This document shows, piece after piece, positions 1 to 5,717 of a DNA stretch of 8,599 nucleotides. The DNA lies in NCBI GenBank assembly GCA_005889395.1, contig VBFX01000164.1:1-8599 (forward strand), given 5' to 3'. The position numbers were made by a program, and so were the translations under genes. Numbering within the stretch: position 1 is the stretch's first letter; each line of letters opens with the position of its first letter. The notes under the pieces were generated by a model. The model ran no database searches. It saw only the letters and a list, made by a program, of their open reading frames with translations, and was not told where the DNA came from. This stretch comes from Chloroflexota bacterium (GTDB lineage Bacteria > Chloroflexota > Dormibacteria > CF-121).

Positions 1-213
1 GGAAGCGGCAACACGGTCACCAATGCCCCCGCGGGCCAGCCGCTCTCGGCGGCCGTCGGGAGCTGCGGGGCGGTCATTCCCAGCTACGCGGGTCACAACG
101 CGCTCGCGGTCACCGTCAAATACAATTTCCAGCCCCTGACCCCGTTCGGCTCGCAGTTTTTCCCGGGTGGGATCGTCATGACTGTTACCAGCACCATGAG
201 CACCGAGTATTGA
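1..213 (+). CDS. TadE-like pseudopilin, C-terminal fragment (5' end outside window)
   Basis: Frame 1 is open from the first base to TGA at 211-213 and gives the last 70 residues of a protein whose start lies upstream. The tail (YNFQPLTPF, then a PGG, ending STMSTEY) matches 21 of 30 residues at the end of the second TadE-like protein of cassette 3 (5170-5715). That is the evidence for calling it the second TadE-like gene of a first cassette. In the full-length paralogue the N terminus carries the single membrane helix; here only the extracytoplasmic part is visible, with one cysteine. The stop codon overlaps the ATG of the following TadG-like gene by one base (TGATG), which fits co-translation. 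Family assignment is by homology to the complete neighbour and is fairly secure; the exact role in pilus assembly is inferred. Confidence 0.85.
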   Translation, partial: GSGNTVTNAPAGQPLSAAVGSCGAVIPSYAGHNALAVTVKYNFQPLTPFGSQFFPGGIVMTVTSTMSTEY

Positions 214-1679
214 TGCACGGATCCTGGTTGCGAAAGCAGTCAGGACAGGCGGTTGTCCTCGTCGCCGTGGCGGTGGTGGTGCTGACCGCCATCCTGGCGC
301 TCGCACTGGACGGTGGGGGGATCTATCTCGATCGGCGAGAGGTCCAGAATGCGGCGGACTCGGCCGCGCTGGCTGGTGCCGAGCTGCTGATGACGGTGCC
401 GCCCAGTTATCCGAGCATTCATAACCAGGCGATCGGGAATCTCGTCAAGAATCTTCCGGGCACCAGTATCGCGGGGACCGTGTGCAGCGCAACCTGCCCG
501 AACCTGGCGACGATCGGCTTCCCAAGCGGTGGGATCGGTACGATCAACCTGGGCGCCGGCTACTATGCCGAGCTTTCCGTGACGAGCTCATACACCTATC
601 TCGTCGTCGTCTGGCACACCCACCGGGTTGCGGTGGCGCCGATCCACGGCTTCCAGTCGACGATCACGCTGCAGGCGCGCGCCGTGGCGCAAAACGCCAA
701 CCTGCCCTATGCGGTCGCAGTCTTGCAAGACAAACCCGCGTATGCGCAGTGGCACGATCTGAACATCACGGCATCGACGAGCGTCCTGGCGCTGCAGGGT
801 GGTGGCGGTCCCGGCGCCCGCGGCGGCGTTTTTTCGAACGCGAACATCGACCCTGGCAATGGCATCCCGGCGATCACCTTCAGCCCGGCGGGCAACGCGG
901 GTGACCTCTGGGCCGTCAACGAGACCAGCGGTGACCAGACGCTTTTGAACGCGGCCGGTCGCGTCACGGGACAGCAGACGGCAGGAACCCTGCCGCGGCT
1001 GGCGTCGCATCTCGACTCACCGAGCTATCCCGAGCCGGCGCCGCCCGCGGCCAGCTTCAACGGCAGCACCGTGGTCAATGGGACGGCATACCTGTGTCCG
1101 GGTCAATACACCAACCAGGTCAACGTGCAGGGCGCGGGCACGGCGATCTTGTTTCCCGGCGTCTACCAGGTGACGGCGGGCGGCGTCAATGTGCAGGGGA
1201 CGCTGCGCACGCTGACGGCCGCCGACCTGCCGATCTCGGGTTGTGGCCAGACCCTGACCTCGGGCGCGGACCTCGGCGTGATCATCGAGGTCAGGCCGGA
1301 TAACACCGGGGGCAGTACCCAGTGCAACAGGAACCCGTTCACGGTGGAAAGCGGCGCAACGCTCACGCTGACCCCATCCCTCAACTACTTCAACATCAAC
1401 CTCTACATCGAGACCATGGGGCCAGCGTCAACGTGGCAGAACGTCTGCACGACCCAGCCGCTCGGCACCAACGTCCTCCAATTCTCGAGCGGCGCCTGCT
1501 ACAACGTCAGCGGCGCCGTGTTTGGGCCGGCCGACAACATGATCATGGGCACCAGCAGCGCCTGCGCCACGACGGTCGGCCAGGTGATCGCCTGGACGCT
1601 GACGGTGAACGGCACCGGCACGCTCAACGCCACCTTCAACGCCAACCGGCTGCCCTACATCAAAGGCCTTACGCAATAG
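213..1679 (+). CDS. TadG-like Flp-pilus-assembly-related membrane protein, cassette 1
   Basis: A 488-residue protein from ATG 213. A TTG three bases earlier (210) is also in frame, but the ATG overlapping the upstream TGA is the simpler start. Residues about 10-57 match the TadE/G-like N-terminal module: a Gly-Gln, one hydrophobic helix (about 12-33), DGGGIYLDRREVQNAAD, then an AALAGA run. Unlike the TadE proteins, position +5 after the glycine is Leu (L16), not Glu, so it is not an obvious prepilin-peptidase substrate. The rest is probably outside the membrane: beta-rich, with GDLW at 230-233, YPEPAPP, LCPGQY, FPGVY, DLGVIIE, NLYIE, FGPADNM and GQVIAWTL. These suggest stacked beta strands. 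It has 8 cysteines, plausible for disulfides. No von Willebrand A-type DxSxS motif, as in classic TadG, is seen. The closest relative here is the TadG-like protein of cassette 3. Membership in the TadG-like group is confident; the role of the ectodomain is unknown. Confidence 0.85.
   Translation: MHGSWLRKQSGQAVVLVAVAVVVLTAILALALDGGGIYLDRREVQNAADSAALAGAELLMTVPPSYPSIHNQAIGNLVKNLPGTSIAGTVCSATCPNLATIGFPSGGIGTINLGAGYYAELSVTSSYTYLVVVWHTHRVAVAPIHGFQSTITLQARAVAQNANLPYAVAVLQDKPAYAQWHDLNITASTSVLALQGGGGPGARGGVFSNANIDPGNGIPAITFSPAGNAGDLWAVNETSGDQTLLNAAGRVTGQQTAGTLPRLASHLDSPSYPEPAPPAASFNGSTVVNGTAYLCPGQYTNQVNVQGAGTAILFPGVYQVTAGGVNVQGTLRTLTAADLPISGCGQTLTSGADLGVIIEVRPDNTGGSTQCNRNPFTVESGATLTLTPSLNYFNINLYIETMGPASTWQNVCTTQPLGTNVLQFSSGACYNVSGAVFGPADNMIMGTSSACATTVGQVIAWTLTVNGTGTLNATFNANRLPYIKGLTQ
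903..933 (+). repeat. Near-identical DNA block shared by the TadG-like genes of cassettes 1 and 3 (copy 1)
   Basis: Bases 903-933 match 6414-6444 at 30 of 31 positions, encoding DLWAVNE and the residues just after it. Silent third positions are the same, which protein-level conservation alone would not require. A second block, 1266-1295 against 6846-6895 (its first 30 bases, 6846-6875), matches at 28 of 30. Confidence 0.7.
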
Positions 1680-1809
1680 GGGTCGCGGAGGAGCTGCCGT
1701 AACGGACTCGTAACCTTCGGAAGCGAGTCCGTAACAAGCAAGCTCTGCCGTTCTATTCCAGTCCCCGTAAGACTCTACGTAGCTGTGCGTCTTTATGGTT
1801 GTGGCTGTG
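1680..1809 (+). promoter_or_regulatory. Inter-cassette leader A, related to leader B
   Basis: This 115-base spacer plus the first codons of the next gene resembles the spacer before cassette 3. Bases 1763-1809 align without gaps to 4599-4645, 32 of 47 identical by eye. The match is concentrated in CCCCGTAAGA (1763-1772, ten of ten), a nearby CGTA, and TATGGTTGTGGCTGTG at the gene start. Upstream, GGAAG (1719) and GTAACAAGC (1731) correspond to GGAAG (4551) and GTAACAAAC (4566). GTAA occurs at 1699, 1710, 1731 and 1767. The element probably carries the promoter or a regulator site for the cassette, but I see no confident -35/-10 pair. Confidence 0.5.
1702..1732 (+). promoter_or_regulatory. Perfect 9-bp inverted repeat after cassette 1
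   Basis: ACGGACTCG at 1702-1710 is the exact reverse complement of CGAGTCCGT at 1724-1732. Between them CTT (1715-1717) and AAG (1721-1723) can pair and extend the hairpin. It starts 23 bases after the TadG-like stop. No T-run follows, so it is not a standard intrinsic terminator. It could be an RNA 3'-end or processing structure, or a palindromic protein-binding site. GTAA repeats overlap both arms. Confidence 0.55.
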
Positions 1810-2256
1810 CTCTATGGATTTCCCGTTCGGCGCGATCGCGCGCACCATGGCCAGTCGCTGGTCGAATTTGCCTTGATTCTGCCGATCCTCGCCCTGCTGG
1901 TCCTTGGAGCCGTCGATCTGACGCGGGCCTTCTACTACTACATCGCCCTCGAGAACGCCAGCCGGGAGACGGCCCGCGTCCTGATCGACTTCCCCTATGA
2001 GTACGACGACTCCGTCGGCTGTATCGCGGGGAACCGTGAAGGCCTGCCATGGGTCAACGTCAGCTGCGCCGCAGGCACGCTGATCATCAGTCCGGCCGCT
2101 AACACCGGCCTCAATCCGCCCCGCCGTGTCCCGGGGCGTAAGGCCATCACCGTGTTCGCTACCAAGACGTTCACCCCGGTCACGCCACTGATGCAGCAAT
2201 TCACTGGCGGAACGATCACGTTGCGAGCCCAAACAACCATGCTGTGCTGGTACTGA
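1795..2256 (+). CDS. TadE-like pseudopilin 1 of cassette 2
   Basis: A 153-residue protein with a basic N terminus, the motif G19-QSLV-E24-F25, a hydrophobic helix (about 24-45), then FYYYIALENASRETAR, the typical TadE pattern. Glycine followed by glutamate at +5 matches the prepilin-peptidase site known for TadE/TadF and Flp pilin, so cleavage after G19 is expected. The remainder would be extracytoplasmic, with 3 cysteines and a tail FTPVTPLMQQF resembling the SFQPVTPLIG of the cassette 3 equivalent. The start is uncertain: ATG 1795 has no evident Shine-Dalgarno, and the homologous position before cassette 3 is AAG, whereas GTG 1801 and GTG 1807 line up with GTG 4637 and GTG 4643. A start at 1801 is therefore quite possible. 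The stop lies 2 bases before the next ATG. Family call confident; start moderate. Confidence 0.85.
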   Translation: MVVAVLYGFPVRRDRAHHGQSLVEFALILPILALLVLGAVDLTRAFYYYIALENASRETARVLIDFPYEYDDSVGCIAGNREGLPWVNVSCAAGTLIISPAANTGLNPPRRVPGRKAITVFATKTFTPVTPLMQQFTGGTITLRAQTTMLCWY

Positions 2257-2258
2257 GA

Positions 2259-2753
2259 ATGTTGAAAAAGATTCGCGCATTGGTTCGAAGCCGCGCCGGC
2301 CAGGGCACCGTGGAATTCGCGCTGATGGCCCCATTCTTCTTCCTTATTCTGATCGGGGGCATCGACTTCGGTCGCTCCGGCTTCTATTACGTCACGACCT
2401 CCGACCTGGCCCGCAACGGAGCCCGAATCGGGGCCGCGTACGACACAGGGACCGGCCCTACCGACGCATCGATCACCAGCCTGATCCAGCAGCAAGCCCG
2501 GGCGATGACATTTGCGGACCTGACCCAGCCGGCCGCGTGCGGCACGTCGACGCCACCGACCCCATTGACGGCCTGCTACCAGCCGGCTGTTGGGCGCGGC
2601 TTCATCTTCATCGACCGATCGGGCTTCGCCTCATTCCCCAAGTACATCGCGGTCTCGGTCGTCTATCACTTCGAGGCAACGACGCCGATGGTTCGCGCCC
2701 TGATGTCAACGAACTATTTCGTGGGAACGGCCACGATGGTGACGGAATATTGA
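2259..2753 (+). CDS. TadE-like pseudopilin 2 of cassette 2
   Basis: A 164-residue protein from ATG 2259, two bases after the previous stop. The open frame extends back to GTG 2244, but that would overlap the upstream gene. The ATG start gives a short basic leader (MLKKIRALVRSRA) like the second TadE-like protein of cassette 3. It carries G14-QGTV-E19-F20, the Gly/Glu+5 prepilin-type site, then the hydrophobic stretch FALMAPFFFLILIGGIDFGR and ARNGARIGAAYD. There are 2 cysteines in the extracytoplasmic part. The C terminus ends TATMVTEY and is clearly more divergent than the corresponding tails of cassettes 1 and 3. In known Tad systems such proteins are minor pseudopilins; here that function is inferred from family and position. 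Confidence 0.87.
   Translation: MLKKIRALVRSRAGQGTVEFALMAPFFFLILIGGIDFGRSGFYYVTTSDLARNGARIGAAYDTGTGPTDASITSLIQQQARAMTFADLTQPAACGTSTPPTPLTACYQPAVGRGFIFIDRSGFASFPKYIAVSVVYHFEATTPMVRALMSTNYFVGTATMVTEY
2738..2742 (+). promoter_or_regulatory. Possible ribosome binding site for the TTG-started TadG-like gene
   Basis: GGTGA lies 7 bases before TTG 2750, inside the end of the TadE-like gene. It is the best support for starting the downstream gene at this TTG, because there is no ATG or GTG in that frame between the gene overlap and the conserved membrane helix. Confidence 0.4.
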
Positions 2754-4528
2754 TTACCTCCACTCGTGAGCGCCTTCGCGGCCAGATCCTCGTCATGTTC
2801 GCGCTAGCATTAGTGGCGCTGCTCGCCATCGTTGCTCTGGCGCTCGACGGTGCGCGCGTGCTGGTCGAGCAGCGGGGCCTGCAGAACGGGGCAGACGGCG
2901 CCGCCCTTACCGGTGCGCTCGATCTCGGACCGGGTGCCGGATCGGTTCAGACTGCCTGGGCCCTGGACGACACCGTCTATGCGATCGAAAGAACCCTGGG
3001 AATCGACTTCTCCAACAACTACGGGCCGGCGACGCACCGGCTGCTCAGCGGCATCTGCTCGCCTAACGCTTGCACGTCGTTGACCAACCCGCCCCAGGCT
3101 GGGCCTTACAACCCGAGTAATGCCGCGTCCCCTTGCTGCAATAGCTGGGTAGATACGACCGGAGCCTACACCCTGACGATTACATCGCCCTATAACTACA
3201 AGAACAGCGGTGAGGACGAAGCCTTCATCTACGTCAAGTTGACGCACCAGTTCCCGCTGGTCTTCAGTTCCTCCCTCTATCCGACGATTGGCGTCAGTGT
3301 AACCTCGATTGCGCGCAACCACGCGATCCCCTATGCGATCTTCGCCTTCAAGCAGAACGACGACCATGACATCTCCACCAACGGATCGACGGGCATCACG
3401 GCCAACAAGCGAGTCGGCGACAACGGCAGCGTCACCATGCCGAACGGTTCGATGACCTTCGTGTGCAATCCGCAATTCGGGGGGGACCTCTGGGAATATG
3501 TCCCCACATCCTCGGCCGCCATCAACGGCATATCACATACTGAGGGACTCTGTCCCGGTGGGGGCCTCTCGCAGGACTTCGGCCTGGGCGGCTACGTTTT
3601 CCCCCCCAACGTCAACCTGCCTCCGGATCCGGGATCGGGGGCTCTGGCGGCCGCGATTACGGTGAACAATGCCACGACCCAGATGCTGATCCCGACCCGC
3701 AGCCTGGACCCCACGCAGCCGATCGGACCCCGCTACAGCAACGTGATCGTCAAGGGAACACTGGTGCTGCAGCCGGGTGTCTATTTCTTCGAGGGTACCG
3801 CTAACGGTTCCGGCCTGAACATCTCCTCGGGTGGCACGGTTGAAACGGGCGACTGCTACTTGCAGGTGCTGCCTACCTGCGACCCGGTGGTAGCTAAGAC
3901 CAACGCTTGTGGGGGCACCAACGCCGTCACTGGCGCTCCGAACAATACGGTGGTCATTACCCCGGCGGTCGCTGGCTATGGAAACATCTTCCGCTGCACC
4001 AGCGATTTCGACTTTGGGGTGCTGCTGGTCTTCTGGCCCGCCGACTCGGGTGACCATTCGGCCAAGTGTACGAACCAGAACCCCGCCGCCAGCGGCAACT
4101 ACTTCTGCACCGCCGGTGGTGGTGGCACGGGCGGTACCTTTAACACCCTTTCGGTGCAGGGTGGTGCCAACCTGTACCTGACCTCAACCCCGAAGTTTCA
4201 CGATGTCTCGCTGTTCGTCGATCCCAACCACTCGACCTCCTCATGGAACTTCACGGCTCAGGCCAGCCTGCCAGCCAGCTGCTCCACGCAGGTCTGCGCC
4301 AAGGAGCTCGGGCTGGGCAGCGAGGTCATCTCGGTCGGTGGTGGCGGCAACATCAGCATCAACGGAGCCATGTTGGCCCCCCAGGACAACGTGTCGATCG
4401 GCGGATCGAGTACCGGGAAGGGCTACGGGCAGATCCTCGCCTACACCATCAGCTTGAACGGTAACGTCGGCGTGGTGGAAAACTACAACCCCATTGCACT
4501 CGCCTACGTGCCGGTGCTGGTCCAGTAA
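2750..4528 (+). CDS. TadG-like Flp-pilus-assembly-related membrane protein, cassette 2 (probable TTG start)
   Basis: A 592-residue protein if begun at TTG 2750, overlapping the TadE-like stop (TTGA). The frame is open back to 2537, but that extension only reads through the TadE-like gene out of frame. With TTG the N terminus (MITSTRERLRGQILVMFAL) aligns with the other two TadG-like proteins. ATT 2753 is a rarer alternative. Residues about 10-57 form the TadE/G-like module with one membrane helix and LVEQRGLQNGADGAALTGA. The ectodomain is longer than in the siblings (488 and 506 residues) and contains GDLW at 245-248, LCPGG, QPGVYFF, DFGVLLVF, DVSLFVD, LAPQDNV and GQILAYTI in the shared order. 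It has 14 cysteines, several paired (CSPNAC, SPCC). It lacks Glu at +5 after Gly11. It contains G7 and C7 tracts (3479-3485, 3601-3607). Likely membrane-anchored surface protein; function of the ectodomain unknown. Confidence 0.83.
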   Translation: MITSTRERLRGQILVMFALALVALLAIVALALDGARVLVEQRGLQNGADGAALTGALDLGPGAGSVQTAWALDDTVYAIERTLGIDFSNNYGPATHRLLSGICSPNACTSLTNPPQAGPYNPSNAASPCCNSWVDTTGAYTLTITSPYNYKNSGEDEAFIYVKLTHQFPLVFSSSLYPTIGVSVTSIARNHAIPYAIFAFKQNDDHDISTNGSTGITANKRVGDNGSVTMPNGSMTFVCNPQFGGDLWEYVPTSSAAINGISHTEGLCPGGGLSQDFGLGGYVFPPNVNLPPDPGSGALAAAITVNNATTQMLIPTRSLDPTQPIGPRYSNVIVKGTLVLQPGVYFFEGTANGSGLNISSGGTVETGDCYLQVLPTCDPVVAKTNACGGTNAVTGAPNNTVVITPAVAGYGNIFRCTSDFDFGVLLVFWPADSGDHSAKCTNQNPAASGNYFCTAGGGGTGGTFNTLSVQGGANLYLTSTPKFHDVSLFVDPNHSTSSWNFTAQASLPASCSTQVCAKELGLGSEVISVGGGGNISINGAMLAPQDNVSIGGSSTGKGYGQILAYTISLNGNVGVVENYNPIALAYVPVLVQ

Positions 4529-4645
4529 CTGCCCGTTCACTGGCCCGGCGGGAAGAAACGATCCGGTAACAAACGGGTCCATCGGTTGAGGGTGACCGCC
4601 CCGTAAGAGTCGGCGTATGAAGCCCTCACTAAGGTTGTGACCGTG
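4529..4645 (+). promoter_or_regulatory. Inter-cassette leader B, related to leader A
   Basis: This 108-base spacer carries the same elements as leader A in the same order: GGAAG (4551), GTAACAAAC (4566), CCCCGTAAGA (4599-4608), CGTA, and TAAGGTTGTGACCGTG (4630-4645) at the gene start. The distance from GTAAG to GGTTGTG is exactly 30 bases in both leaders; that from GTAAC to GTAAG is 37 here and 36 there. AAGG at 4631-4634 is a possible ribosome site for GTG 4643 (8-base gap), too close for GTG 4637. Probably the promoter or control region of cassette 3; no confident sigma-70 boxes seen. Confidence 0.5.
4560..4579 (+). promoter_or_regulatory. Small hairpin in leader B
   Basis: GATCCG (4560-4565) pairs with CGGGTC (4574-4579) with one G-T wobble, leaving GTAACAAA in an 8-base loop. 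The stem of leader A sits at a comparable place but uses different partners, so structural conservation is not shown. Weak on its own. Confidence 0.3.
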
Positions 4646-5170
4646 CGTCGCATGTTGCCAGTCAAGCGCGGCCAGGCACTGGTCGAAATGGCGCTCATGG
4701 CCCCTGTCCTCTTCCTGATGGTGCTCGGCGCCACCGACCTCTCACAACTCTTCTACTACTCGACTTCGGTCACGAATGCCGCGCGCGAGGGCGCCCGCCA
4801 CGGTGCCTACTACGACCCGATGACCTTCCCGGGGGGAAACACGTACGCGACGGATTCGGCCATCTACTCGGCGGTCAATGCGGAGGCCTCCTACCTGAAC
4901 CTATCCGAACCCTGCCATCCGAATACGAGCTGCTCCGGCAGCCTTACGAACTGCCCGAGCTATCCGTTCGCCAGTGCGCTTTACCCGACGGTAGCGAACA
5001 CCGGCTACGTGTTCGTTTGCTTCAACAACTCGACGACCGCGACGACCGCGACGGTGGGCCAGCCGATCCGGACCACGATCCTCTATAGCTTTCAGCCCGT
5101 GACGCCGCTGATCGGGTCCATGGTCCACGCCGCCGCCAGCACTGAGATGTTGACCCAGGGGAACCAGTGA
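4637..5170 (+). CDS. TadE-like pseudopilin 1 of cassette 3
   Basis: A 177-residue protein from GTG 4637; GTG 4643 and ATG 4652 are in-frame alternatives, and AAGG at 4631-4634 is better spaced for 4643. The leader is short and basic, followed by G12-QALV-E17-M18, the prepilin-type Gly/Glu+5 site, then MALMAPVLFLMVLGATDLSQ as the membrane helix and NAAREGARHGAYYD, a typical TadE continuation. The extracytoplasmic part has 4 cysteines, three in one cluster (EPCHPNTSCSG, TNCPSYP), and a threonine/alanine stretch encoded by a 9-bp tandem repeat. The tail SFQPVTPLIGSMV matches the first TadE-like protein of cassette 2. Its stop overlaps the next ATG by one base. Family call confident; partner proteins and cargo are not shown by the sequence. 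Confidence 0.87.
   Translation: MTVRRMLPVKRGQALVEMALMAPVLFLMVLGATDLSQLFYYSTSVTNAAREGARHGAYYDPMTFPGGNTYATDSAIYSAVNAEASYLNLSEPCHPNTSCSGSLTNCPSYPFASALYPTVANTGYVFVCFNNSTTATTATVGQPIRTTILYSFQPVTPLIGSMVHAAASTEMLTQGNQ
5031..5048 (+). repeat. 9-bp tandem repeat, two copies, inside the TadE-like gene
   Basis: CGACGACCG occurs twice in a row, followed by a partial third copy (CGACGG). It keeps frame and encodes a Thr-Thr-Ala-Thr-Thr-Ala-Thr stretch. Loss or gain of a unit would change length by three residues without a frameshift. Confidence 0.6.
5157..5162 (+). promoter_or_regulatory. Ribosome binding site for the second TadE-like gene of cassette 3
   Basis: AGGGGA lies 7 bases before ATG 5170 and only 4 before GTG 5167, which favours the ATG. 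It is one of the clearest Shine-Dalgarno-like sites in the window and lies within the upstream coding sequence. Confidence 0.55.
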
Positions 5171-5715
5171 TGCGGCGGCCGAAGAAGCGGGCCCAGGCGA
5201 TGGTCGAGCTGGCGCTGCTGGCACCGATGATCTTCATGCTGCTGATCTTCGTCTTCGATCTCGCCCGAGCCGCGGCCACCTGGGCTGCCATCTCCGAAGC
5301 GGTCCGCGAAGGATCGCGCACGTCGGTGACCATCGGCCAGACGACTGCGGCCACCGACTACGCGATCATCGGGAGCACCCAGGCGTTCGGCATCAACTTG
5401 GCCCTGAACCCGGTGAGCGGCTGCGTCCACGGCCATGCGTCCGGGATGGTCACGCCGCCGCCCACGGCCGGAAACACCGGCTACATCTACATCCTTTCGA
5501 CCGTGGCCGGGCAACCGAACGCACCCTCGGGCGGGGCCGGGTTCGCCGAGACCGTGAGCGCCGGATGCAACGCCCTCAACGCGGCCGGGCTCGGCACCTA
5601 TCCGATCAAGGTCATCATTGCCTACAACTATCAGCCGTTCACGCCGTTTGCCTCGCAATTCATGCCGGGCGGCATCACGATGATCGCCAGCAGCACCATG
5701 AGCACGGAGTTCTAG
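5170..5715 (+). CDS. TadE-like pseudopilin 2 of cassette 3 (Ala in place of the cleavage-site Gly)
   Basis: A 181-residue protein from ATG 5170, which overlaps the previous TGA by one base; GTG 5167 is in frame but less well spaced from the AGGGGA site. A basic leader (MRRPKKR) precedes A8-QAMV-E13-L14. The Glu at +5 is kept, but the residue before the expected cut is Ala rather than the Gly seen in its siblings. The hydrophobic helix LALLAPMIFMLLIFVFDLAR follows, then AVREGSR. The extracytoplasmic part has 2 cysteines. The tail (YNYQPFTPF, ending STMSTEF) matches the fragment at the left edge of the window closely, also at DNA level (19 of 20 bases between 189-208 and 5691-5710). It is the orthologous position in the repeated cassette. 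Whether it is processed by the same peptidase is uncertain. Confidence 0.87.
   Translation: MRRPKKRAQAMVELALLAPMIFMLLIFVFDLARAAATWAAISEAVREGSRTSVTIGQTTAATDYAIIGSTQAFGINLALNPVSGCVHGHASGMVTPPPTAGNTGYIYILSTVAGQPNAPSGGAGFAETVSAGCNALNAAGLGTYPIKVIIAYNYQPFTPFASQFMPGGITMIASSTMSTEF
5706..5709 (+). promoter_or_regulatory. Ribosome binding site for the TadG-like gene of cassette 3
   Basis: GGAG ends 8 bases before ATG 5718, a normal spacing. It supports this ATG over the in-frame ATG 5724 and over the long upstream open extension. Confidence 0.5.
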
Positions 5716-5717
5716 CC

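Noticed and set aside
1702..1740. Intrinsic terminator after cassette 1
   Set aside because: The stem is good but there is no downstream T-run; AACAAGCAAG follows, so it is recorded only as an inverted repeat.
2537..2749. In-frame extension upstream of the cassette 2 TadG-like gene
   Set aside because: It reads the TadE-like gene in another frame, has no recognisable protein features and would push the conserved membrane module 71 residues inward, unlike the two sibling proteins.
2810..3475. 221-codon open frame on the minus strand
   Set aside because: Same reasons: antisense to the membrane module and ectodomain of a well-supported gene, with low-complexity composition.
4541..4555. GC-rich CCCGGCGGG as a terminator after cassette 2
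   Set aside because: Only three base pairs around a three-base loop and followed by A's rather than T's.
5565..5717. In-frame extension upstream of the cassette 3 TadG-like gene
   Set aside because: It overlaps the TadE-like coding sequence out of frame, and ATG 5718 has a good ribosome site and a typical N terminus.
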